From positions 1,766,653 to 1,830,652 of the forward strand of contig NZ_CP065425.1 of assembly GCF_016772275.1 (NCBI RefSeq): a stretch of DNA of 64,000 nt. Reading direction: 5' to 3'. Below, piece after piece: positions 35,562-44,745 of this stretch. Position 1 is the first letter of the stretch; every line of letters begins with the position of its first letter. This DNA comes from Heyndrickxia vini. GTDB lineage: Bacteria > Bacillota > Bacilli > Bacillales > Bacillaceae_C. The translations under genes were made by a program, and so were the position numbers. A model generated the notes under the pieces. The model searched no databases. It was not told the DNA's origin and saw only the letters and a list, made by a program, of their open reading frames with translations.

Positions 35562-36521
35562 ATGCAAATAGAAGAGTGTATTATTGTTGGGGGAGGTCCA
35601 TGTGGTCTTTCAGCAGCAATCGCATTAAAAGATAAAGGAATTGACCCACTAATAATCGAAAAAGGGAATATCGTTAATGCTATTTATAATTATCCAACCC
35701 ATCAAACATTTTTCAGTTCCAGCGAAAAGCTTGAAATTGGTGGGGTCCCATTTATTAATGAGAATTTAAAGCCGAAAAGAAATCAAGCATTAACGTATTA
35801 CCGAGAAGTGGTAAAAAGAAAAAAACTTCGTATCAATCGATTTGAAAAAGTGGAAACGATAGAAAAACAAAAAGATGCGGGGTTCGTGCTGAGAACGTCA
35901 AAAAACGAATACACTGCAAAAAATGTCATAATAGCAACAGGATATTATGATCATCCAAATTATATGAATGTACCTGGGGAAGATTTAGATAAAGTCTTTC
36001 ATTATTTTAAAGAAGCACACCCTTATTTTGACACAGATGTAGTCGTAATAGGCGGAAAAAATTCTGCGGTTGATGCAGCGATTGAATTAAATAAAGCAGG
36101 TGCTAATGTAACAGTTTTATATAGGGGGGAAGAATATTCTAAAAGCGTAAAACCTTGGATTTTGCCTGAATTTGATGCTTTAGTTCGAAACGGCCAAATC
36201 AATTTAGAATTTAAGGCAGAACTGTTGGAGATTACAGATAGCACTATTAAATATCGCGTGGATGGAGTAATGAAGGAAATTAAAAATGATTTTGTTTTTG
36301 CGATGACAGGGTACCATCCAGATCATCGTTTCCTGCAAAAAATAGGAGTAGCGATAGATCCATTAACAGGTAAACCTGAATTTAATCCGGACACCATGGA
36401 AACAAATATAAAAGGAATATTTATCGCCGGTGTTATTGCCGCTGGTAATAATGCGAATGAAATATTTATTGAGAATGGACGTTTTCATGGAGAACTTATT
36501 GCTTCATGTATTTGCTCGTAA
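35562..36521 (+). CDS. bdr: Bacillithiol disulfide reductase Bdr (YpdA)
   Basis: FAD- and NADPH-dependent enzyme that reduces oxidised bacillithiol. The 319 residues have an N-terminal FAD motif VGGGPCGLSAA in which Cys14 is the redox-active cysteine described for the S. aureus YpdA, a second dinucleotide motif VVVIGGKNSAVDAAIEL, and a C-terminal FIAGVIAAGNNANEIFIENGR. GAGGTGG precedes the ATG at 35562; a GTG at 35553 inside that site is rejected. The gudB-ypdA order matches B. subtilis. Confidence 0.93.
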   Translation: MQIEECIIVGGGPCGLSAAIALKDKGIDPLIIEKGNIVNAIYNYPTHQTFFSSSEKLEIGGVPFINENLKPKRNQALTYYREVVKRKKLRINRFEKVETIEKQKDAGFVLRTSKNEYTAKNVIIATGYYDHPNYMNVPGEDLDKVFHYFKEAHPYFDTDVVVIGGKNSAVDAAIELNKAGANVTVLYRGEEYSKSVKPWILPEFDALVRNGQINLEFKAELLEITDSTIKYRVDGVMKEIKNDFVFAMTGYHPDHRFLQKIGVAIDPLTGKPEFNPDTMETNIKGIFIAGVIAAGNNANEIFIENGRFHGELIASCICS

Positions 36522-36537
36522 CACACTAGCTAATTAT

Positions 36538-36574
36538 AAAGACCTGTATCGGATCCATTAGATACAGGTCTTTT
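36538..36574. terminator. Bidirectional terminator between bdr and ansA
   Basis: AAAGACCTGTATC (36538-36550) and GATACAGGTCTTT (36561-36573) are complementary and flanked by A and T on both sides of a convergent pair. Confidence 0.88.
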
Positions 36575-36585
36575 GCCAATATTGT

Positions 36586-37557
36586 TTAATGAAATATTTC
36601 TTCGATAACTTTCATATCGTTTGTTTGTGAAAGAGCAATCAAAAGCTTAATTCTTGCCTTTTGTCCATTCAGACCATTAGAAAAAATAGCGCCTAATTCT
36701 TTTAATTGTTTTCCTCCACCATCATATCCGTATATATCTTGTGCAATTCCATTAAAACATCTTGAGACGATGATTGTAGGAATATTTGTCTCAATCAAAG
36801 ATTTAATTCCTAGCACTGTATCCGGAGGCATATTTCCTTGACCAAGTGCTTCAATGACAATCCCATCGTATTTTAAATCGCGAATGGCATTAAAGAGCAA
36901 TGAGTCCATACCAGCATGGGCTTTTAATAATGCTACTCTTTTTGACATTTGATCGATATGGTATTTTTCTTTATGGGTAGGGGTATTATGAAAAAATACT
37001 CCTTGCTTTGTAATGATTCCTATTGGTCCATACTGAGGACTTTGAAAAGTCGATACATTACTCGCATGTGTTTTCGTAACGTTTTCCGCAGTATGAATCT
37101 CATCGTTTAATACAACTAAGACGCCTTTTCCATTGGCATCATCACATGCCGCAACACGTACGGAAGTAATTAAATTATATAATCCATCCGAACCAATTTC
37201 ATTACTAGACCTCATCGCACCTGTTACAACAATAGGAATTTCCAGATCTATCGTTAAATCTAGAAAATAAGCTGTTTCTTCAAGTGTATCTGTTCCGTGG
37301 GTTATTACAACACCATCAATTGTATTTTGATTCACCTCTTGTTCAATTAATGTTTTTAGTTGGAGCATTTCTTTCATAGTAATATGTGGTGAAGGAAGAT
37401 TGAAAGGTTCCTTTATGATTAAATTCGCTAAATTATTTAAACCTTTTGTCTGAGTTGACAAAGGATTTTCATTTCCGGGTTTAACTGCACCTGTTTTACT
37501 ATCTTCGAACATTGAAATAGTTCCACCAGTATGCACAATTAAAATGTTTTTTTTCAT
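36586..37557 (-). CDS. ansA: Cytoplasmic (type I) L-asparaginase
   Basis: Hydrolyses asparagine to aspartate and ammonia. The 323 residues have both threonine active-site motifs, HTGGTIS near residue 10 and VVITHGTDTLEETAYFL, plus TGAMRSSNEIGSDG and the C-terminal SRCFNGIAQDIYGYDGGG. No signal peptide is present, supporting the cytoplasmic type. No ansB or ansR neighbour exists. The ATG start has GGGGG about eight bases upstream. Confidence 0.92.
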   Translation of the reverse strand: MKKNILIVHTGGTISMFEDSKTGAVKPGNENPLSTQTKGLNNLANLIIKEPFNLPSPHITMKEMLQLKTLIEQEVNQNTIDGVVITHGTDTLEETAYFLDLTIDLEIPIVVTGAMRSSNEIGSDGLYNLITSVRVAACDDANGKGVLVVLNDEIHTAENVTKTHASNVSTFQSPQYGPIGIITKQGVFFHNTPTHKEKYHIDQMSKRVALLKAHAGMDSLLFNAIRDLKYDGIVIEALGQGNMPPDTVLGIKSLIETNIPTIIVSRCFNGIAQDIYGYDGGGKQLKELGAIFSNGLNGQKARIKLLIALSQTNDMKVIEEIFH

Positions 37558-37669
37558 GATTTATACCCCCATTAAAAAACAAAGCTTTTCCAAATTTTGA
37601 ATAAAATATGTTCAATCTATATTATACATGTTACGATAAAAAAAACGTTATAGAAATGAGGCCGAAAAA

Positions 37670-38374
37670 ATGCTGGTAATATTATCAGCAGGAATTGCAC
37701 CAGGTTTAGCTTTATTAAGTTATTTTTATTTAAAGGATCAATATGAATTTGAACCGATTAAATCTGTATTTAAAGCATTTTTATTTGGTGCATTTCTTAC
37801 TTTCCCAATTATGTTTATTCAACATGTATTGATGACGGAGAATGTATTACAAGGAAATATTTTTAATGCATTTATTAATATATCATTACTTGAGGAGTTT
37901 TTTAAATGGTTTATCCTCTATTTTGTTGTGTACCAATTTGGTGAATTTAACGAACCTTACGATGGGATTGTTTATGGTGCAAGTGTTTCACTCGGTTTTG
38001 CGACAGTGGAAAATATTTTGTATTTATTTGCAGACGGAGTATGGACCGCATTCGGGCGAGCCTTATTGCCTGTATCAAGCCACGCATTATTTGGAGTCTT
38101 AATGGGATATTATTTAGGAAAAGCGAAATTTTCAATTGATAATTTAAAAAAGAAACAAGCTTTGATATATTCTTTCGCCATACCACTTATTCTTCATGGT
38201 TCATATGATTACATTCTTTTATCAAAAACAAAATGGATCTATTATATGATCCCTTTTATGTTATTTTTATGGTGGTTAGCACTAAAGAAAGTAAAACATG
38301 CACATATTCTTTCGAAAAATCATCATGAATTAATAACAGAAAACAATAATTCGACAATCGATACAATCGGATAA
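37670..38374 (+). CDS. prsW: Intramembrane protease PrsW
   Basis: Glutamic-type membrane protease, known in B. subtilis (YpdC) for site-1 cleavage of anti-sigma factor RsiW in response to antimicrobial peptides and envelope stress. The 234 residues form about seven helices with the family motifs LLEEFFKWFILYF (catalytic glutamates), GASVSLGFATVENILY, SSHALFGVLMGYYLG and HGSYDYILL. No sigW or rsiW is in this window. Divergent from ansA. Confidence 0.93.
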   Translation: MLVILSAGIAPGLALLSYFYLKDQYEFEPIKSVFKAFLFGAFLTFPIMFIQHVLMTENVLQGNIFNAFINISLLEEFFKWFILYFVVYQFGEFNEPYDGIVYGASVSLGFATVENILYLFADGVWTAFGRALLPVSSHALFGVLMGYYLGKAKFSIDNLKKKQALIYSFAIPLILHGSYDYILLSKTKWIYYMIPFMLFLWWLALKKVKHAHILSKNHHELITENNNSTIDTIG

Positions 38375-38393
38375 TATTTCCGATTGTTTTTTA
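38363..38393 (+). terminator. Terminator overlapping the prsW stop codon
   Basis: ACAATCGGA (38363-38371) and TCCGATTGT (38379-38387) are perfect arms followed by TTTTT. The left arm is the last three prsW codons. Confidence 0.85.
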
Positions 38394-38404
38394 TTTAGAA
38401 ATTT

Positions 38405-38434
38405 TGAATAAAAACCCTTCCGTAACAAAAACTA
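38405..38434 (+). promoter_or_regulatory. Candidate sigma-G promoter of sleB-ypeB
   Basis: TGAATA (38405-38410), a 17-base spacer and AAAACTA (38428-38434) fit the sigma-G -35 exactly and the -10 (CATACTA) at five of seven positions. sleB-ypeB is a sigma-G operon in B. subtilis. Confidence 0.45.
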
Positions 38435-38473
38435 GGCATAATTCTAAATCATATTATGGAGGGTTAAGACAGA

Positions 38474-39310
38474 ATGAAGTATAACACTTTGCTAAAATTT
38501 ATGTTCGTGTTAGTTCTTTGTCTCATGACCTTGTCACTTTCAAGCAAGGAAATACCTGTTCAAGCTTTTACTAATCAGGTGATACAAAAAGGAGCGGTAG
38601 GTGATGATGTAATTGAACTGCAGGCACGTTTGCAAAATATAGGATTTTACAGAGGAAAAATAGATGGTGTTTTTGGTTGGGGAACATATTGGGCACTACG
38701 AAATTTTCAAAAAGACTTCGGATTGGCTATTGATGGACTCGCTGGACCAAAAACAAGAGCAAAATTAGTAAAAGCATCAAATTATAATAAGGCATTTGTA
38801 ATGGACCAAATTAAAAAAGGAAATGAATTTACTTACTACGGTGGAGTAGATATTGATAAACAAATTAAACCTAAGAAATCGTCCAACGGTAAAACAACAC
38901 AAAAAAAACCATCGAATTCATCAAATGCTAATGCTGCAAATGTTCCAAACGGTTACTCACAAAATGATATCCAATTATTAGCGAATGCTGTTTATGGTGA
39001 ATCTAGGGGGGAACCGTATGAGGGACAAGTAGCAGTAGCCGCAGTTATATTAAATCGGATTGAAAGTTCGTCATTTCCTAACACCGTGTCCGGAGTCATT
39101 TTTGAACCTGGGGCATTTACGGCGGTAGCAGATGGACAAATATGGTTAACACCAAATGAAACAGCAAAAAAGGCGGTTATTGATGCGATAAATGGTTGGG
39201 ATCCAACTGGTGAAGCATTGTACTATTTTAATCCTGCTACAGCTACAAGCAAATGGATCTGGTCCAGACCGCAAATTAAGCAGATTGGAAAACACATCTT
39301 TTGTATGTAA
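38474..39310 (+). CDS. sleB: Spore cortex-lytic enzyme SleB
   Basis: Lytic transglycosylase that degrades muramic-lactam cortex peptidoglycan during germination. The 278 residues comprise a signal peptide (about 1-32, ending PVQAF), a peptidoglycan-binding domain (about 38-98: LQARLQNIGFYRGKIDGVFG), a Ser/Asn/Lys linker (about 128-155) and a C-terminal hydrolase_2 domain (LLANAVYGESRGEPYEGQVA) with the catalytic glutamate in YGESRGE. ypeB follows 12 bases later, its required stabilising partner. Confidence 0.96.
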   Translation: MKYNTLLKFMFVLVLCLMTLSLSSKEIPVQAFTNQVIQKGAVGDDVIELQARLQNIGFYRGKIDGVFGWGTYWALRNFQKDFGLAIDGLAGPKTRAKLVKASNYNKAFVMDQIKKGNEFTYYGGVDIDKQIKPKKSSNGKTTQKKPSNSSNANAANVPNGYSQNDIQLLANAVYGESRGEPYEGQVAVAAVILNRIESSSFPNTVSGVIFEPGAFTAVADGQIWLTPNETAKKAVIDAINGWDPTGEALYYFNPATATSKWIWSRPQIKQIGKHIFCM

Positions 39311-39322
39311 AGGGGGAGAAAG

Positions 39323-40672
39323 ATGATTAGAGGTATTATTATTACAGTTCTCACGCTCGGGGTAATTGGTACGGGTGTTTGGGGCTATCAAGAGCATCGT
39401 GAAAAAAACGCAATATTAATGAATGCAGAAAATAATTATCAACGAGCATTTCATGATTTAGCTTATCAAATGGATACTTTACATGACAAAATTGGTACGA
39501 CGTTAGCAATGAATTCAAGAAAATCATTGTCACCGGCACTTGCTGATGTTTGGAGATTAACATCAGAAGCCCATGGAAATGTCGGCCAATTGCCTTTAAC
39601 ATTATTACCATTCAACAAAACTGAAGAGTTTCTTTCAAATATCGGTAAATTCAGCTATCGAACAGCTGTAAGAGATTTAGATAAGGAACCACTTTCAAAA
39701 GATGAGTATGGAACATTAAAAAATTTATACTCACAAAGCACAAATATCCAGAACGAACTGCGTAAGGTCCAACATCTCGTGTTAAAAAATAACTTGCGTT
39801 GGATGGATGTTGAAACGGCACTTGCTACAGGTAAAGAAGCGTCCGATAACACGATTATAGATGGATTTAAAACAGTCGAAAAAACGATTAAAGGCTATGA
39901 CGAATCCAATATGATGGATCCTTCGCTCGTTAGCTATCAAAAGAAAAACCAAAACTTTGAAGATGCTCCTGGGAAAAAAATTAGCAAAGACGAAGCCATT
40001 CAGATTACAAAAAAGTTTACAAAAAAGAATAATTTTTCAAAAGTGAAAGTAACTGAGAATGGGAAAGGTTCAAAATTTGGCTTTTTTAGTGTGACATTTG
40101 TAGATAATAATGGAAATGAAGGGAACATGGATATTACAAAAAAAGGAGGTCATCCTATCTATTTTATTGAACGTCGAGACATTGCAAAGCAAAAGCTAAG
40201 TTTAAATGAAGGAATGAACTCGGCTAAAAAGTTTATCCATAATAATGATATCCAAAATATGGAGGAATTTGAAACGACCCAATATGATACGATAGGAGTA
40301 TATTCATTTGTAACAGTTGAAAATGGAGTTAGAATTTATCCGGAGACACTAAAAATAAAAATTGCTTTAGATAATGGTGAAATGGTTGGATTTACAGCTC
40401 AAGATCTTTTAAAGAATAAGAAGAAGCGAAATATTCCCAACCCTAAATTAACTAAAAATGATGCAAAAAAACATATCAATCCTAATTTAAAAATTATGGA
40501 AAACCGACTGTCCGTCATAGTCAATGACTTAGGCAAAGAAGTCCTTTGCTATGAATTTTTAGGAGTACTTAATGATGATACATATCGTATTTTCATTAAT
40601 GCAGAATCGGGTGTAGAAGAAAAAGTAGAAAAGTTAAAAAATGCCGAAAAGGTTTATGAAAACACACTTTAA
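39323..40672 (+). CDS. ypeB: Germination protein YpeB
   Basis: Required for SleB assembly and stability in the spore, itself degraded during germination. The 449 residues have an N-terminal membrane anchor (about 3-22), a helical SleB-interacting region (about 25-200) and C-terminal PepSY-type repeats (about 212-440, with segments such as SKDEAIQITKKF and SLNEGMNSAKKF). The ribosome site is GGGGGAGAAAG. Terminator at the 3' end. Confidence 0.95.
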   Translation: MIRGIIITVLTLGVIGTGVWGYQEHREKNAILMNAENNYQRAFHDLAYQMDTLHDKIGTTLAMNSRKSLSPALADVWRLTSEAHGNVGQLPLTLLPFNKTEEFLSNIGKFSYRTAVRDLDKEPLSKDEYGTLKNLYSQSTNIQNELRKVQHLVLKNNLRWMDVETALATGKEASDNTIIDGFKTVEKTIKGYDESNMMDPSLVSYQKKNQNFEDAPGKKISKDEAIQITKKFTKKNNFSKVKVTENGKGSKFGFFSVTFVDNNGNEGNMDITKKGGHPIYFIERRDIAKQKLSLNEGMNSAKKFIHNNDIQNMEEFETTQYDTIGVYSFVTVENGVRIYPETLKIKIALDNGEMVGFTAQDLLKNKKKRNIPNPKLTKNDAKKHINPNLKIMENRLSVIVNDLGKEVLCYEFLGVLNDDTYRIFINAESGVEEKVEKLKNAEKVYENTL

Positions 40673-40697
40673 GAAAGGCTCTTGCCTTTCTTTTTTA
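40671..40697 (+). terminator. Terminator after ypeB
   Basis: AAGAAAGGC (40671-40679) and GCCTTTCTT (40684-40692), then T-run; the left arm includes the end of the stop codon. Confidence 0.85.
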
Positions 40698-40781
40698 TAT
40701 GGAAAGAATATCTAGAAAAGTTTAAATAGTCATGTCATAATAAATATAAAGTTAATTTTGCTTAGGAAGGATTGCAATGTC

Positions 40782-41432
40782 ATGTTAAATGTAGGAATGG
40801 TCCTTACTCTTGAATCATTAGAAGAAGATGGCGAGAAATATAAATGTAAAGTAGCGGATATTGATGAGGATAAAATTTACATTGATTATCCCATTAGCAT
40901 AACTACAAACCGTACTGCTTTTCTTTTAAATTCAATACAACTAAATGCAGTTTTCATCACTGAAAACAATGTGGCATATCAATTTCGAACACAAGTAATA
41001 GGAAAAGTAAAAAAAAATATACCATTAATTCTTTTACAATTCCCACCTGAGGAAACATTTCAGAAAATACAACGACGACAATTTGTACGAGTGAATTCTG
41101 CTGTTGACATATCGGTAAATTGTAAACAATCTGATTGTCATTTTACGACAATTACTGAGGATGTTAGTGCAGGAGGATGCGCGGTAATATTACCTAAACA
41201 TATAAAGCTCGTTCAAAATGATATAGGTAACATGCTACTAGTTCTTCCGATGCAGTCAGGGGAATATCACTATATTCAAACGAATTTTAAAATCATACGA
41301 ATTAATGAAGAAGAAAAAAGTATTGCTTCAATAGAATTTACTGATATTCAAGAAAAAGATAAACAGCTATTATTCCGATTTTGTTTCGAAAAACAGCTAG
41401 AGTTACGAAAAAAAGGATTATTAAAAAACTAA
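40782..41432 (+). CDS. motI: PilZ-domain c-di-GMP receptor MotI/DgrA (YpfA)
   Basis: Cytoplasmic c-di-GMP-binding protein. In B. subtilis it binds MotA and acts as a clutch on the flagellar motor. The 216 residues have a YcgR N-terminal domain (about 5-92) and a PilZ domain with the ligand motifs RRQFVR (Arg99 and Arg103) and DVSAGG (Asp127, Ser129, Gly132). AGGAAGGA lies ten bases before the ATG at 40782; an upstream TTG frame is not supported. Present although no flagellar genes other than cheR are in this window. Confidence 0.88.
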   Translation: MLNVGMVLTLESLEEDGEKYKCKVADIDEDKIYIDYPISITTNRTAFLLNSIQLNAVFITENNVAYQFRTQVIGKVKKNIPLILLQFPPEETFQKIQRRQFVRVNSAVDISVNCKQSDCHFTTITEDVSAGGCAVILPKHIKLVQNDIGNMLLVLPMQSGEYHYIQTNFKIIRINEEEKSIASIEFTDIQEKDKQLLFRFCFEKQLELRKKGLLKN

Positions 41433-41519
41433 ATTATAGTAACTTGGTATAAAATGTTTTCATAAACCCAATAATGAAAGACAAATTACGGATATTTGTT
41501 GTTGGGAGAGTAGAAATCT

Positions 41520-41723
41520 TTGAAAACAATTGAACGATGGTTTATTAAATTAATTGTCATTCATTTTATTTTTTTATTAATTATCCAAGTGTTTTTACAT
41601 AATTCTCGTTACTTCCAAGACATACAGAAAATTACCTTCTATGAAGGAGTAAGTAAAATCAATGAAACTCCAATTGTAGAAACGTGGGGTCACTTAAAGG
41701 ATTCTTTTAATGAAGGCAGATAA
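41520..41723 (+). CDS. ypfB: Small membrane protein YpfB
   Basis: A 67-residue protein with one N-terminal membrane helix (about 9-27) and a short hydrophilic tail. Position between ypfA and cmk and the N-terminus MKTIERWFIKLI match YpfB (DUF5359). The function is unknown. The start is TTG with GGGAGA ten bases upstream. The 3' end overlaps a terminator. Confidence 0.75.
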   Translation: MKTIERWFIKLIVIHFIFLLIIQVFLHNSRYFQDIQKITFYEGVSKINETPIVETWGHLKDSFNEGR

Positions 41724-41740
41724 TTTTCTGTCTTCTTTTC
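41713..41740 (+). terminator. Terminator overlapping the end of ypfB
   Basis: GAAGGCAG (41713-41720) and CTGTCTTC (41729-41736) pair, with one G-U, followed by TTTTCTTT. Confidence 0.65.
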
Positions 41741-41818
41741 TTTCTTTATATAATATATGTTAAAATAAAAAAGATATAGTGAAATAAAGGTAATTTAATT
41801 AGAGTAGGGTGAAATGAA

Positions 41819-42499
41819 ATGAACAAAAAAATTAGAATTGCAATTGATGGTCCTGCAGCTGCCGGAAAAAGTACAGTTGCCAAAATTGTGGCAGAAAACT
41901 TGTCGTTTATATACATAGATACAGGAGCTATGTATCGATCACTAACGCTTAAGGCAATTGAAAATGAAGTGGATACAAATAATGAAGAAGCATTAGCAGA
42001 CCTTCTGCATGCGACTTCGATTGAACTTAAACCAGGTGTAAATGGACAACTTGTATTCGTAGATGGAATTGATGTAACAAATAAAATCCGTCAAGCCCAT
42101 GTAACAAACAATGTATCGAATGTTTCGAAGCATCGTTTAGTGCGGGAAGATATGGTAAAACGTCAACAAGCATTTGCAAAAGATGGCGCCGTCGTAATGG
42201 ATGGAAGAGATATTGGAACACATGTTATACCTGATGCGGAATTAAAAATCTTTTTACTAGCGAGTGTAGAAGAACGTGCGGTAAGGCGCCATAACGAAAA
42301 TATTTCAAAAGGTTATACATCAGATCTTGCTCAATTAAAAAAGGAAATTGAACAGCGAGATAAGCTGGATACAGAACGTGAAGTTGCACCTTTGAAAAAA
42401 GCGGAAGATGCGATAATTATCGATACTACATCGTTATCTATCGATGATGTTGTAAATAAAATAATGAACCTTGCTAATGAAAGGATCGAATTAGCGTGA
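41819..42499 (+). CDS. cmk: Cytidylate kinase
   Basis: Phosphorylates CMP and dCMP with ATP. The 226-residue P-loop kinase has [11 protein letters not shown] (Walker A), the [15 protein letters not shown] substrate segment, the CMP-binding [11 protein letters not shown] and a lid region with [10 protein letters not shown]. The ribosome site is AGGGTGA. It overlaps plsC by four bases (GTGA). Confidence 0.96.
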   Translation: MNKKIRIAIDGPAAAGKSTVAKIVAENLSFIYIDTGAMYRSLTLKAIENEVDTNNEEALADLLHATSIELKPGVNGQLVFVDGIDVTNKIRQAHVTNNVSNVSKHRLVREDMVKRQQAFAKDGAVVMDGRDIGTHVIPDAELKIFLLASVEERAVRRHNENISKGYTSDLAQLKKEIEQRDKLDTEREVAPLKKAEDAIIIDTTSLSIDDVVNKIMNLANERIELA

Positions 42500-43080
42500 C
42501 ATTTTATTCTTTTGCAAAAGCCGTTGTTTGGAGGATTTTTAAACCTCTGTTTCGAATTCAGATAATAGGATTAGAGAACTTTCCTAAAAGTGGAGGGGTT
42601 CTTTTATGTCCTAATCATATCGATAATCTTGACCCACCCGTTGTTGGTATTACAGCTCCAAGACCGGTTATTTTTATGGGGAAAGAGGAATTGTTTAAAA
42701 CACCTGTAATTAAGACATTAATGATACACTTAAATGTTTTCCCTGTAAAAAGGGGAATGAACGATAGGGAAGCTTTAAGAAAAGGTTTAAAGGTGCTTAA
42801 AGATGATCAGGTTTTAGGTTTATTTCCGGAAGGCAAGCGAAGTAAGAACGGAGAACTTGGGGAAGGGCTTTCAGGTGCAGGTTTTTTTGCCCTAAGATCA
42901 GAAGCGGCGGTTGTCCCATGTGCAATTATCGGTCCTTATAAGCCATTTAAAAAGCTTAAGGTTGTATACGGAAAACCGATTGATATGAAAGAACTGCGTG
43001 AAAAAAAAGCAAGTGCAAGTGAAGTTACTGCTGTTATAATGGATCAGCTTAAAAAGTTAATAGAAACTCATCGTTGCTAA
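42496..43080 (+). CDS. plsC: 1-acyl-sn-glycerol-3-phosphate acyltransferase (PlsC family)
   Basis: Second acylation step of phosphatidic acid synthesis at the membrane. The 194 residues have the acyltransferase block [10 protein letters not shown] (His-x4-Asp), block [11 protein letters not shown], block [15 protein letters not shown] and block [13 protein letters not shown]. The GTG start overlaps the cmk stop. The order cmk-plsC-ypfD is common in Bacillaceae. Confidence 0.9.
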   Translation: MTFYSFAKAVVWRIFKPLFRIQIIGLENFPKSGGVLLCPNHIDNLDPPVVGITAPRPVIFMGKEELFKTPVIKTLMIHLNVFPVKRGMNDREALRKGLKVLKDDQVLGLFPEGKRSKNGELGEGLSGAGFFALRSEAAVVPCAIIGPYKPFKKLKVVYGKPIDMKELREKKASASEVTAVIMDQLKKLIETHRC

Positions 43081-43107
43081 GTCTATTTACTTGACAAAAT
43101 GTAGCAT

Positions 43108-43136
43108 TTGTTAGAAGTTTATAGAAGGATTATATT
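43108..43136 (+). promoter_or_regulatory. Candidate sigma-A promoter of ypfD
   Basis: TTGTTA (43108-43113), a 17-base spacer and TATATT (43131-43136). This leaves a leader of about 125 bases before ypfD in which no further element is recognised. Confidence 0.5.
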
Positions 43137-43268
43137 TTGAATTATAAGAAATTAGAAAAGTGCGGAAGCTAAATGGAAGTATTTATTCGAGTTTCATAGA
43201 AAATGAGAAAAGAACTCGAGAACACAAGTAGCATCAGCTTTCGGTATTTAGATTAAGGAGGAGTACAT

Positions 43269-44408
43269 ATGACAGATGAGATGAATCAAGTAGAAGTAAG
43301 GACCTTTTCAGAAAATGATAAAGTAAAAGGAACTGTTACAAAGGTTGAGGAAAAGCAAGTTCTTGTTGCCATTGAAGGTAGTAAAATAGATGGTATTATC
43401 CCAATCAGTGAATTATCAAGCCTTCATATTGAAAAAGCATCCGACGTTGTAGGTGTTGGTGATGTCCTTGATCTCGTTGTAACAAAGGTAGAAGAGGAAG
43501 CTCTTGTTGTTTCAAAACGTAAAGTTGACGCGGAATTGGCGTGGGACGAATTGAAACAACGTTTTGAAAATAATGTTGTGTTTGACGCTGTTATTAGCGA
43601 TGTGGTTAAAGGTGGCCTAGTAGTTGATTTGGGAATTAGAGGTTTTGTTCCGGCGTCACTTGTTGAGGATTATTATGTTGAAGACTTTGAGGATTATAAG
43701 GGCAAAACATTGTCATTTAAAATTGTCGAATTAGATCGAGAAAAAAATCGAATTATACTCTCCCATCGTGCAGTTGTAGAAACAGAAAAATTAGAGAAAA
43801 AGAAACAGGCTTTAAATCATATCCAAGCTGGACAAATACTTGAAGGAGTTGTTCAGAGAATTACAGATTTTGGAGCTTTCGTAGATATTGGCGGTGTTGA
43901 CGGACTTGTTCATATTTCTCAATTATCCCACGAGCATGTTGATAAACCGTCAGATGTTATTGAAGAGGGTCAAACAGTTAAAGTAAAAGTTCTTTCTGTT
44001 GATCATGATAATGAACGAATTTCTTTATCAATTAAAGAAACACAACCTGGACCATGGGCAAACATTGAAGAGAAAGCACCTAAAGGGGCTGTCTTTACAG
44101 GTAAAGTGAAAAGACTAGTTTCATTCGGAGCATTTGTTGAAGTTCTACCAGGTGTTGAAGGATTAGTTCATATTTCACAAATTTCCCATAAGCATATTAA
44201 TACACCGCATGAAGTATTAAAAGAAGGTCAAGAAGTGCAAGTGAAGGTTTTGGAAGTGAATTCCGCGGAAAATCGCTTGTCACTTAGCATTAAAGATCTT
44301 GAAGAGCGTAATACGGAAGAAGTCATCGATTATGAACTTCCAGAGGAAGCAAAAGGCTTTCAATTGGGAGAAGTAATTGGCGAAAAATTAAAGGAATTGA
44401 AAAAGTAA
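43269..44408 (+). CDS. ypfD: S1-domain protein YpfD (ribosomal protein S1 homologue)
   Basis: A 379-residue RNA-binding protein with four S1 repeats: about 16-86, 103-171, 188-257 (GQILEGVVQRITDFGAFVDIG) and 275-344 (GAVFTGKVKRLVSFGAFVEV). Shorter than the six-repeat E. coli S1 and, by family knowledge, not essential in Bacillus. The ribosome site AAGGAGGAG is strong, consistent with high expression. Terminator immediately after. Confidence 0.93.
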   Translation: MTDEMNQVEVRTFSENDKVKGTVTKVEEKQVLVAIEGSKIDGIIPISELSSLHIEKASDVVGVGDVLDLVVTKVEEEALVVSKRKVDAELAWDELKQRFENNVVFDAVISDVVKGGLVVDLGIRGFVPASLVEDYYVEDFEDYKGKTLSFKIVELDREKNRIILSHRAVVETEKLEKKKQALNHIQAGQILEGVVQRITDFGAFVDIGGVDGLVHISQLSHEHVDKPSDVIEEGQTVKVKVLSVDHDNERISLSIKETQPGPWANIEEKAPKGAVFTGKVKRLVSFGAFVEVLPGVEGLVHISQISHKHINTPHEVLKEGQEVQVKVLEVNSAENRLSLSIKDLEERNTEEVIDYELPEEAKGFQLGEVIGEKLKELKK

Positions 44409-44417
44409 TTGTGAAAT

Positions 44418-44446
44418 AAAAAAACTCTCAAATGAGAGTTTTTTTA
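44418..44446. terminator. Terminator after ypfD
   Basis: AAAACTCTC (44421-44429) and GAGAGTTTT (44434-44442) with flanking A- and T-runs, able to act on both strands (ypfD and ypzI). Confidence 0.88.
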
Positions 44447-44507
44447 TTTTTGATTACGTATAACAAGGCATGCTTGTCGGGAATGAACTTGCCTCTCACA
44501 ATTTATC

Positions 44508-44642
44508 TTACCCTCTTTGGTTTTTTCTGGCTTCTTCTGGTCCTTCAAGCTTTGTTGATCCGTTATAGTGTAGTGCTTGGTCTCTATCTGACTCTACTCG
44601 ATGACTTGCCTTCAATTTTTTTTCTTGGCGATCTTTTCCCAT
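44508..44642 (-). CDS. ypzI: Small YpzI-family protein
   Basis: A 44-residue, highly charged protein beginning MGKDRQEKKLKASHRVESD and ending KLEGPEEARKNQRG, which I recognise as the Bacillus YpzI family. It reads on the minus strand with a perfect AGGAGGTG ribosome site seven bases before the ATG. The function is unknown. It lies between ypfD and yphA, as in B. subtilis. The overlapping 89-codon + strand frame (44432-44701) is a shadow. Confidence 0.85.
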   Translation of the reverse strand: MGKDRQEKKLKASHRVESDRDQALHYNGSTKLEGPEEARKNQRG

Positions 44643-44745
44643 TGCAAAACACCTCCTCATTAATTAGGATTTCTACAGAAAAAATAACTATTCATGGTTA
44701 GAACTTTTTTTATTTTCCCATAATGAGAATGAAGGAGGTGTTGTT

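Noticed and set aside
44432-44701. 89-codon + strand frame between ypfD and yphA
   Set aside because: It begins inside the ypfD terminator and overlaps minus-strand ypzI, which has a perfect ribosome site and a recognisable sequence.
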